The position numbers and the translations under genes are program-made. From the NCBI GenBank assembly GCA_046756985.1, contig JBHHXG010000096.1, positions 1-5,005 on the forward strand: 5,005 bases of DNA. Direction: 5' to 3'. Of the stretch, positions 1 to 5,005 are shown in pieces (positions within the stretch are counted from its first letter, which is position 1; each line of letters opens with the position of its first letter). The notes below the pieces were generated by a model. It searched no databases, was not told the DNA's origin, and was given only the letters and a program-made list of their open reading frames with translations. This DNA is from JBHHXG01 sp046756985 (GTDB lineage Bacteria > Pseudomonadota > Zetaproteobacteria > Mariprofundales > Mariprofundaceae).

Positions 1-789
1 AAAAGTTATGCTGAAGTGGCCGAGGCCAATAATAATGGTGGTTGCTGCGGTGTGGAATCGAGCTGTTGCGGTGTATCCGATGATGCCGCGATCAATACGC
101 TGATTTCGACTCGCCTGGGTTATTCGGAAGATGATCTCGCCAGTGTTCCGGAAGGTGCGGACATGGGACTGGGTTGTGGTAATCCGCGCGCCATTGCCGA
201 CCTAAAGGCCGGAGAAGTGGTGGTTGACCTGGGCGCGGGCGGCGGTTTCGATGCCTTCCTCGCTGCCAATGAAGTTGGTGATTCAGGACATGTCATTGGC
301 ATCGACATGACGCCGGACATGCTTTCCAAGGCGCGGGCGAACGCTGAGAAGGGGAAGTTTGCCAATGTCGAATTCCGGCTCGGGGAGATTGAGCATATTC
401 CGGTTGCCGACAACACGGCGGATGTGATCATCTCCAATTGCGTGATCAATCTCTCGCCGCATAAGGAGCAGGTGTTCCGGGAAGCGCTCCGTGTGCTCAG
501 GCCCGGCGGCCGATTGGCCATTTCCGATGTCGTGGCTAGCTGTGAAATGCCGGATGAGATGAAGAGCGATCCGCAGCTCTATGCCGGCTGCATGGCCGGG
601 GCTTCACTGATTGATGATCTCGGAGTCATGATGGCGGAAGCTGGTTTCACGGATATCCGTATCGAGCCGAAGGACGAATCGCGCGAATTTATCCGTGACT
701 GGGCCCCGGGCCGCGGGGTGGAAGATTATGTGGTTTCCGCCCATATTGAGGCCACCAAACCCTGTTGTCCTGATTCTGGCTGCTGCTGA
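1..789 (+). CDS. arsM: Arsenite S-adenosylmethionine methyltransferase ArsM, 5' end outside window
   Basis: Cytosolic enzyme that transfers methyl groups from S-adenosylmethionine to As(III), giving methylated, often volatile arsenicals. Numbering from the GTG at 16, the SAM-binding motif I is DLGAGGGFDAF (71-81), followed by GIDMTPDML. The three cysteines known to bind As(III) in the family all have counterparts: C54 in GLGCGNP, C142 in SNCVINL and C192 in GCMAGA. LRPGGRLAISDV (161-172) is the usual post-motif. The tail carries two vicinal cysteine pairs (250-251, 256-257), and the N-terminus two more (10-11, 17-18). The frame stays open to base 1 (KSYAE precedes the GTG), and this matches the N-terminal helix of family members, so GTG 16 is probably internal and the true start lies upstream. 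Stop is TGA at 787-789. No arsR or other ars gene is visible. The family call is firm; enzymatic activity is inferred from the intact motifs. Confidence 0.93.
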   Translation, partial: KSYAEVAEANNNGGCCGVESSCCGVSDDAAINTLISTRLGYSEDDLASVPEGADMGLGCGNPRAIADLKAGEVVVDLGAGGGFDAFLAANEVGDSGHVIGIDMTPDMLSKARANAEKGKFANVEFRLGEIEHIPVADNTADVIISNCVINLSPHKEQVFREALRVLRPGGRLAISDVVASCEMPDEMKSDPQLYAGCMAGASLIDDLGVMMAEAGFTDIRIEPKDESREFIRDWAPGRGVEDYVVSAHIEATKPCCPDSGCC

Positions 790-941
790 CACAGACGGCA
801 CTCTTAAGGTGTACTTTAAAGAATAAATCCAGGTGCTGGGCCGAGGGTATTGCAAGCATTTGAATGGCTCCCTTCTGAAGGCACCGCCAAGGTGCAGCCA
901 CATGCATTTGTCATCCTGCCGCTGACAGGGCCCCTGGCCTG
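790..941. other. Convergent intergenic region, no gene seen
   Basis: This 152-base gap separates the stop codons of the arsM gene (+) and the diguanylate cyclase gene (-). I see no coding frame with family resemblance and no GC-rich hairpin followed by a T-run on either strand. A transcription stop is expected for both genes here, but a canonical intrinsic terminator is not evident. The only structured element is the inverted repeat listed at 865-900. A weaker possible stem is ACAGG (925-929) with CCTGT (938-942), which reaches the cyclase stop codon. Confidence 0.6.
865..900. repeat. Two-part inverted repeat in the convergent gap
   Basis: The inner stem GCACC (881-885) pairs with GGTGC (891-895) around the 5-base loop GCCAA. 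Directly outside it, TGGCT (865-869) pairs with AGCCA (896-900), leaving an 11-base bulge on the left arm only. Together they give 10 base pairs. No T-tract follows on either strand, so it is not a standard intrinsic terminator. It could still help stop or stabilise the 3' ends of the two converging transcripts, but that is inference. A second GGTGC at 832-836 could compete for pairing with 881-885. Confidence 0.4.
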
Positions 942-1850
942 TTATCTCATCGGAACTTTTATTCCTGGTAACTCCTGCGACGTATCAGCGCCGACAACCC
1001 GGCTTCTGCCTGCTTCCTTGGCACGGTACAGACGGTTGTCTACACATTCCAGAAACCGGTCCAGCGCCTCACCCGGGCCATTTTCCATCCATGCCTTGTC
1101 AAAGGCGGCAACGCCGGCCGAAAAGGTAATGGTTCTGGATTGATCTTTGCCGAGATCCATAGGGCTGGCCGATACATGCTTCAGCCATTTGTGCGCCGCC
1201 AATACTGCATGTGCATCATCAATATGCGGAAGCAATACAAGAAACTCCTCGCCACCCCAACGGCCCAGTACATCCGCCTGCCTGAGGCGTTCCTGCACAG
1301 CGCTGACAACGTCTTTGAGCACGGCATCGCCGGCCGCATGGCCAAAGGTGTCGTTAATGTCCTTGAAGTGGTCAAGATCAATCAGCACAATCGAATAAGG
1401 CATGTCATAACGGGAAGCTTCCGCAATACCGTGTTCCAGGCGCTCGAGCATGTAACGGCGATTATATGCCCCAGTCAATGAGTCGTGATATGCCTGATAT
1501 CGAAGTTCATTCTGCATCTCCTGCAGGCGCGTCACCATGCGCCACATCAGCAGCGCCTCCACGCCGCCAAGGACGCCGCCCACATGTGTTTTTCCGGCCA
1601 GTTCTTCACTGACCCTTATATCTCCCGTCAGATTGAACACCATGCATGGCCCGCAGGCGCGCAAGGCCTCGTCCATATCCGTGAAGACAGGAATATCCAG
1701 GGTACGTGCCAGCTCCATGCCGGGGGCGTCGGCGACAGGGTCAACGACGCCCGCCACATGAAGCGTTTTTTCTTCACGCAGCATTTCCAGCATGGCGTAG
1801 CCGCCACGCCCGCCACCGATAATCAATGTGCGATTGCTGTCATCTTTCAT
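942..1850 (-). CDS. Diguanylate cyclase: N-terminal Rossmann domain fused to GGDEF
   Basis: Predicted to condense two GTP into cyclic di-GMP. With the start at ATG 1850 the protein has 302 residues. The N-terminus (about 7-100) is a Rossmann-like fold: GGGRGG at 12-17 fits GxGxxG, an acidic D37 follows the second strand (GVVDP), and VFNLTGD recalls dehydrogenase or DapB-type domains. A helical, probably coiled linker (about 98-119) leads to the GGDEF domain, which opens with HDSLTGAYNRR. The metal ligand is in IDLDHFKDIN (D158), FGHAAGD is present, the active-site loop is GGEEF (199-203), and the inhibitory I-site RQAD (190-193) has the right spacing. The cyclase is therefore predicted active and product-inhibited. 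There is no receiver, transmembrane segment or signal peptide, so it is likely cytosolic. A TTG at 1865 is also in frame, but the ATG at 1850 has the ribosome-binding site. It is the last gene of the - strand cluster, 76 bases after the HD-GYP gene. The ligand of the Rossmann half is unknown. Confidence 0.92.
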   Translation of the reverse strand: MKDDSNRTLIIGGGRGGYAMLEMLREEKTLHVAGVVDPVADAPGMELARTLDIPVFTDMDEALRACGPCMVFNLTGDIRVSEELAGKTHVGGVLGGVEALLMWRMVTRLQEMQNELRYQAYHDSLTGAYNRRYMLERLEHGIAEASRYDMPYSIVLIDLDHFKDINDTFGHAAGDAVLKDVVSAVQERLRQADVLGRWGGEEFLVLLPHIDDAHAVLAAHKWLKHVSASPMDLGKDQSRTITFSAGVAAFDKAWMENGPGEALDRFLECVDNRLYRAKEAGRSRVVGADTSQELPGIKVPMR

Positions 1851-1859
1851 ATTACCATT

Positions 1860-1863
1860 CTCC
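1860..1863 (-). promoter_or_regulatory. Ribosome-binding site deciding the cyclase start
   Basis: On the - strand GGAG lies 9 bases upstream of the ATG at 1850-1848. The alternative TTG start (1865-1863) overlaps this motif and has no comparable purine-rich site just ahead of it, so the ATG is preferred. The choice changes the N-terminus by five residues ahead of the Rossmann domain. Confidence 0.6.
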
Positions 1864-1880
1864 AAGGTTTATCCTGTCTC

Positions 1881-1928
1881 AATACGCATCCGAGTAGTGC
1901 CGGGCTTTTCCCCGCGGGAGGATGTATT
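1881..1928 (-). repeat. Intercistronic hairpin between the HD-GYP and GGDEF genes
   Basis: An outer stem is formed by AATAC and ATCC (1881-1885, 1888-1891) with GGATGTATT (1920-1928): nine base pairs with a 2-base GC bulge. Inside it CGGG (1901-1904) pairs with CCCG (1911-1914) around a 6-base loop. The structure takes up most of the gap and includes the TAA stop of the HD-GYP gene (1929-1927). On the - strand it is followed by GCGTATTGAGACAGG rather than a T-run, so it is not a standard intrinsic terminator. A role in mRNA processing, stability or reduced downstream expression is possible but is inference. Confidence 0.45.
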
Positions 1929-3000
1929 ACATATCCGTATAGTTGGTGTAAATATCCTCCATGGTGCCGGTGCTCTTGCTGAAGGCTGCAAGAACGGCGG
2001 GGTCAAAATACTTGGGATCGGTGCGTCCATCTCCTTTGCTGATAATTCTGACGCTTGTTTCGTGATCAAATGGTTCCTTGTAGGGCCGCCGGCTACGCAG
2101 CGCATCATAGACATCGCATATCTGCATAATTCTTGCGGGTAGAGGAATCGCTTCGCCTTTCAGGCCCTGGGGATAGCCGCTGCCATCCCAGTGCTCATGA
2201 TGGGACAGCGCAATTTCCTCTCCCATTCGTGAATAAGGGGAAGCACAATCCGCCAGAATTTGCGCCCCGATGGTGGTATGGGTTTTCATGATTTCCCATT
2301 CTGCGGGTTCAAAGCCGCCGGGCTTCAGCAGAATGCTGTCAGGTATGCCGATTTTTCCGACATCATGCATCGGGCTGGCATAATGGATCGTCTTGCAGAA
2401 CCCTGCATCCATGCCCAGCGCTTCGGCCAGCGCCTGGGTGTAGAAGCTGATCCGGCGGACATGCGCGCCGGTTTCATCGTCCCGGTATTCTGAGGCCCGC
2501 ATCAAAGTAAAGATCGTTTCAACAAAGGCGCTTTCCAGTTGCCGGGTCCGCTTTTGCACCTGTTTTTCCAGTACGCGGTTGTGGTCCTTGATGATATCGC
2601 TGGCCTGTTTCAGGCGCAGCAGGTTACGCACCCGCATCCGGATTTCATCGGCATTGACGGGTTTGGAAACAAACTCTTCCGCGCCCATGGCCAGACCGCG
2701 GGTGCGCGATTCCTGATCTTCCAGCGCTGTAATCAGGATGACGGGGATATGTTCGGTTTTTTTGTTCTTCTTCAGCCGCTCGGTGACTTCAAACCCGTCC
2801 ATTTCCGGCATCATGATATCGAGCAGGACAGCGTCAGGCGCGTCGTTTTCAATGGCATCAAGAGCTTCCATGCCGCTGGTCGCGGCACGGATGTTGTATT
2901 CGGCATTTGTCAGTATTTTTGTCAGAAGCTTCCGGTTATATGCCTCATCATCCACGACAAGGATTTTTGCGATGGGCTGAGTTTCATTATGTTCATGCAT
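1927..3000 (-). CDS. Response regulator with receiver and HD-GYP domains (RpfG-type cyclic di-GMP phosphodiesterase)
   Basis: Predicted cytosolic phosphodiesterase that hydrolyses cyclic di-GMP to pGpG or GMP when its receiver is phosphorylated. It has 357 residues, close to RpfG-type proteins. The receiver (about 11-130) has the acid pair D17/D18, the phosphoacceptor D61 in LLDIMMPEMDG, T91 and K113 in SKPV. A charged helix (about 130-158) joins it to the HD-GYP domain (about 159-345). This keeps the HD pair H212/D213 in MHDVGKIGIPD, H241 in MKTHTTIG, H267/H268, and the diagnostic GYP (275-277) in HHEHWDGSGYPQG, followed by D296 in ICDVYDAL. All catalytic motifs look intact, unlike degenerate HD-GYP proteins. 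The start ATG at 3000 has a clear GGAGG upstream. The gene lies 19 bases after the DivK-like receiver gene and before the cyclase gene. The partner kinase is probably the hybrid kinase of the same cluster. Family assignment is very safe; phosphorylation source is inferred. Confidence 0.95.
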   Translation of the reverse strand: MHEHNETQPIAKILVVDDEAYNRKLLTKILTNAEYNIRAATSGMEALDAIENDAPDAVLLDIMMPEMDGFEVTERLKKNKKTEHIPVILITALEDQESRTRGLAMGAEEFVSKPVNADEIRMRVRNLLRLKQASDIIKDHNRVLEKQVQKRTRQLESAFVETIFTLMRASEYRDDETGAHVRRISFYTQALAEALGMDAGFCKTIHYASPMHDVGKIGIPDSILLKPGGFEPAEWEIMKTHTTIGAQILADCASPYSRMGEEIALSHHEHWDGSGYPQGLKGEAIPLPARIMQICDVYDALRSRRPYKEPFDHETSVRIISKGDGRTDPKYFDPAVLAAFSKSTGTMEDIYTNYTDM

Positions 3001-3011
3001 GGTAGATTATT

Positions 3012-3016
3012 CCTCC
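3012..3016 (-). promoter_or_regulatory. Strong ribosome-binding site of the HD-GYP gene
   Basis: On the - strand GGAGG lies in the 19-base gap after the TGA of the DivK-like gene, 11 bases before the ATG at 3000. It is the best match to the anti-Shine-Dalgarno sequence among the three internal starts of the cluster and supports this start codon. Confidence 0.7.
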
Positions 3017-3019
3017 GTA

Positions 3020-3406
3020 TCATCCGGTGAGCTTTTCCTTGCTGAGCCATGTATCTATGGTGGACAGGAATTCCTGATAACGAATCGGCTTGGCGATATA
3101 GTCGTCACAACCAGCCGCCAGCATCTTCTCCTCATCGCCTTTCATGGCAAAGGCGGTCAGCGCGATAACGGGGATATCGTTGGTGGCCGCATTATTTTTC
3201 AGCAGCTTGGTAGCCGTGAGCCCATCCATGTCCGGAAGCTGGATATCCATCAGAATCAGGGCCGGATTCTGTTCCCTGGCGATGGCCATGCCGGTTTCTG
3301 CATCACTTGCCTCCCGCACCGCATAGCCTTCTTTGAGCAGCAGGCTGCTGGCCAGTTTCATGTTAACGGGGTTGTCTTCGATAATCAGAATTTTCTTTTT
3401 CATCAT
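3020..3406 (-). CDS. Stand-alone DivK-like receiver protein
   Basis: Single-domain response regulator of 128 residues (127 from the second ATG) with no output domain, so it should act by binding partners or as a phosphate relay or sink. The full receiver signature is present: acid pair E10/D11 in IIEDNPVNMKL, phosphoacceptor D54 in LILMDIQLPDMDG, T84 in LTAFAMKGDEE and K106 in AKPI. The TAFAMKGDEE segment and the GCDDYIAKP end closely resemble Caulobacter DivK, but DivK-like receivers are common in signalling operons, so orthology and a cell-cycle role are not claimed. It begins with ATGATG. The first ATG overlaps the kinase stop by 4 bases (ATGA), and the second overlaps it by one base but has the better ribosome-binding-site spacing. 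Tight overlap suggests translational coupling to the kinase, its likely phosphodonor. Confidence 0.94.
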   Translation of the reverse strand: MMKKKILIIEDNPVNMKLASSLLLKEGYAVREASDAETGMAIAREQNPALILMDIQLPDMDGLTATKLLKNNAATNDIPVIALTAFAMKGDEEKMLAAGCDDYIAKPIRYQEFLSTIDTWLSKEKLTG

Positions 3407-5005
3407 TCTTCCTCTTCTTTTTGTTCCGGCGCTGTCTTGCCCGCTTTTCTCATCGCGCGATCCACCTCCACGATAAATGAGCCATGGTTGAAACTGCTTT
3501 TTTCGACGATTTTCATGATATCGCCATTGAGTCGCTGGCGATCTTCCTCAGTGATGGTCTTGGCTGTCAGGATGATAATCGGAATATGGGCTGTTTCCTT
3601 ACTGGCCTTGAGCGCGTCCACGACATTAAATCCGCTGACTTCCGGCATCATCAGATCAAGCAGGATCAGGCCGGGCAACTCGGATGTGGCCAGATCGATG
3701 CCTTCCTGCCCACCATAGGCCCTGAGCACCGAAAAATGCGCACTCTCCAGATGCCTTGCCATCACATCGACGGTTTTCGGATCATCATCCACGACCAGCA
3801 CCGTCATCGGTTGTCCTTTTTCCCGGGGGGCAATGCCGGCTACAGCGGCAAGCAGGACCCGCTTCCGAACCGGTTTTTGCAACACTTCGGAGGCGCCCAG
3901 CGAGAAGCCCTTCTTTTCATCAGCCACGATGGATACCACAACGACAGGAATATGCAGTGTGGACTTGTTTTCCCTGATCCGGGCCAGAAAATCCCAGCCA
4001 TCCATGCCGGGAAGCAGGATATCCAGCGTAATCAGGTCGGGGCTGTTTTCCTGCAACCATTCCAGCGCCTCCTCCGCAGTGGCGACTCTGAAGCTGCGAT
4101 ATCTTTCTCCTTCGAGCTGCACGCGCATCAGCTCTGCCGCCTGATCGTCATCCTCAACGATCAGCACAAGCGGTGACTCTGATGTGGTTGCCTTTGCCGG
4201 TCTTTTAGAGGAAGTGCCTTCTGGCTGTTTTTTTCCGGCCACGGCCTTAATCCGTGTCCGGTATGGCAGCGATACAGTAAATGTGCTGCCTTTTCCTTCC
4301 GCGCTTTCTACGTCCACCGTACCGCCATGCAGCTCGCACAGATGCCTGATCATGACCAGGCCGAGGCCGGTGCCTTCATATTTTCGGGACAGTTTGCTGT
4401 CTATCTGATGGAAAGGCTGGAACAGCTTCTTCTGATCCTCCTCACTGATGCCGATGCCGGTATCGGTAACAGAGATTTTCAGGTAATCGTCTCCGCTATC
4501 GGTGCTTGCGATACGCCGTGCATCGATGCGCACATTGCCGCCATCCGGCGTAAACTTGACGGCGTTGGACAGCAGATTATACATGATCTGCTTGAACCTG
4601 CGGGCATCCAGAAAGCAGTCCTTTACTTGCTCGCCTATATTCAAATCAAGCTGGATTTGGTGGGCCATCGCCTTTTCCTTGATGATGGAAAGGCTGTTAT
4701 TGAGCAGGTCCGGTATATGCGTCTTTTCCAGGTCAAGTTCCATTTTTCCGGACTCGATTTTGGACAGGTCAAGAATGTCGTTAATCAATTCAAGCAGATG
4801 CTGACCGCTGTTGAAGATGTCGGTGACATATTCCTGCTGGTCTGCGTCCATCTTGCCCATGACGCCGTCTTTCAATACCTCGGAAAAACCGATGATGGCA
4901 TTCAGCGGCGTTCTCAGTTCATGGCTCATATTGGCCAGGAATTCGGATTTCATGCGGCTGGCCTGGGCGAGCTGCATGTTTTTCCGCCGGATTTCCTCTT
5001 CCGCC
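3403..5005 (-). CDS. Hybrid sensor histidine kinase with two C-terminal receivers, N-terminal sensor outside window
   Basis: Autophosphorylating sensor kinase. Its input domain lies beyond the right edge: the frame is open to the last base (AEEEIRRKN precedes the first visible Met at 4977), and that charged stretch looks like a signalling coiled coil. Counting from that Met, the HisKA domain (about 9-75) has the phospho-acceptor H19 in MSHELRTPLNA. The ATP-binding domain (about 122-240) has the N box NLLSNAVKF (N138), DTGIGI (172-177), the F box FQPFHQ and GTGLGL (202-207). After a Lys/Ser/Thr-rich linker come receiver 1 (about 268-383; D319, S349, K368) and receiver 2 (about 390-511; D441, T471, K493), then an acidic tail. 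Receiver 2 lacks the usual GADDY-KP segment and has a variant alpha4-beta5 region (NGDIMKIVEK), a form also seen in other hybrid kinases. No Hpt domain or transmembrane segment is visible. First gene seen of the cluster; it probably drives the receivers encoded downstream. Confidence 0.95.
   Translation of the reverse strand, partial: AEEEIRRKNMQLAQASRMKSEFLANMSHELRTPLNAIIGFSEVLKDGVMGKMDADQQEYVTDIFNSGQHLLELINDILDLSKIESGKMELDLEKTHIPDLLNNSLSIIKEKAMAHQIQLDLNIGEQVKDCFLDARRFKQIMYNLLSNAVKFTPDGGNVRIDARRIASTDSGDDYLKISVTDTGIGISEEDQKKLFQPFHQIDSKLSRKYEGTGLGLVMIRHLCELHGGTVDVESAEGKGSTFTVSLPYRTRIKAVAGKKQPEGTSSKRPAKATTSESPLVLIVEDDDQAAELMRVQLEGERYRSFRVATAEEALEWLQENSPDLITLDILLPGMDGWDFLARIRENKSTLHIPVVVVSIVADEKKGFSLGASEVLQKPVRKRVLLAAVAGIAPREKGQPMTVLVVDDDPKTVDVMARHLESAHFSVLRAYGGQEGIDLATSELPGLILLDLMMPEVSGFNVVDALKASKETAHIPIIILTAKTITEEDRQRLNGDIMKIVEKSSFNHGSFIVEVDRAMRKAGKTAPEQKEEEE
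3411..3414 (-). promoter_or_regulatory. Ribosome-binding site of the DivK-like gene, inside the kinase gene
   Basis: On the - strand GAGG within AAGAGGAAGA lies 4 bases before the first ATG (3406) and 7 before the second (3403). The spacing favours the second ATG. The same purine-rich run encodes the acidic KEEEE tail of the upstream kinase. Confidence 0.55.

Noticed and set aside
16..18. GTG as the true start of arsM
   Set aside because: The frame stays open upstream to base 1, those codons (KSYAE) resemble the family N-terminal helix, and no ribosome-binding site precedes the GTG.
120..521. Open frame on the - strand opposite arsM
   Set aside because: It lies inside a gene with complete ArsM motifs and its translation has no recognisable domain; it is a by-product of GC-rich codon use.
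850..1143. Possible + strand gene starting in the convergent gap
   Set aside because: Two thirds of it is antisense to the cyclase 3' end, it starts inside an inverted repeat, and the protein has no recognisable motif.
1911..1918. Perfect 8-base palindrome CCCGCGGG
   Set aside because: Short GC palindromes are expected by chance in this kind of sequence, and its left half is already part of the inner stem of the hairpin.
1866..1926. Cyclic di-GMP riboswitch ahead of the cyclase gene
   Set aside because: The gap is too short and lacks the conserved core of known cyclic di-GMP riboswitch classes as far as can be judged by eye.
1881..1928. Intercistronic hairpin as a Rho-independent terminator
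   Set aside because: No T-run follows on the transcribed strand, and the outer stem is AU-rich and bulged. It is reported only as a hairpin of unknown role.
2539..3030. Long open frame on the + strand opposite the receiver-HD-GYP gene
   Set aside because: It lies wholly antisense to a gene with clear family motifs, and its translation shows no recognisable domain. The same applies to the + strand frames at 1485-1982, 2999-3718 and 3484-4176.
4975..4977. ATG as the true start of the histidine kinase
   Set aside because: The upstream codons continue a charged helix into HisKA, the sensor half would be missing, and the frame is open to the window edge.

Overview
The window reads as a compact signalling locus from a Gram-negative bacterium, most likely a member of the Pseudomonadota. 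The DivK-like receiver and the architecture of the hybrid kinase are reminiscent of alphaproteobacteria or related lineages, but the sequence alone does not fix the taxon. It holds five protein genes. Both outermost genes run off the window edges, and no rRNA, tRNA, CRISPR array or insertion sequence is visible.

Layout: on the + strand, positions 1-789 carry the nearly complete 3' part of an arsenite S-adenosylmethionine methyltransferase gene (arsM). It ends at a 152-base convergent intergenic gap. From the right edge down to 942, four genes lie head to tail on the - strand. In transcription order they are a hybrid histidine kinase with two receiver domains (5' end outside the window), a stand-alone DivK-like receiver, a receiver-HD-GYP protein predicted to degrade cyclic di-GMP, and a diguanylate cyclase whose sensory half is a Rossmann-type dinucleotide-binding domain. 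The first two overlap by 4 bases (or 1, depending on the start), the next gap is 19 bases, and the last is 76 bases and can fold into a hairpin. This spacing looks like one operon whose promoter lies beyond the right edge.

Working model (inference): the kinase phosphorylates its own receivers and, directly or through an Hpt protein not seen here, the DivK-like receiver and the HD-GYP protein. That would set cyclic di-GMP breakdown. Synthesis comes from the last gene, which has no receiver and may instead follow a nucleotide or other small ligand bound by its Rossmann domain. The locus would thus encode opposing cyclic di-GMP enzymes with different input signals. The arsenic gene is on the other strand and is probably an unrelated neighbour. 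The most unusual item is the Rossmann-GGDEF fusion.
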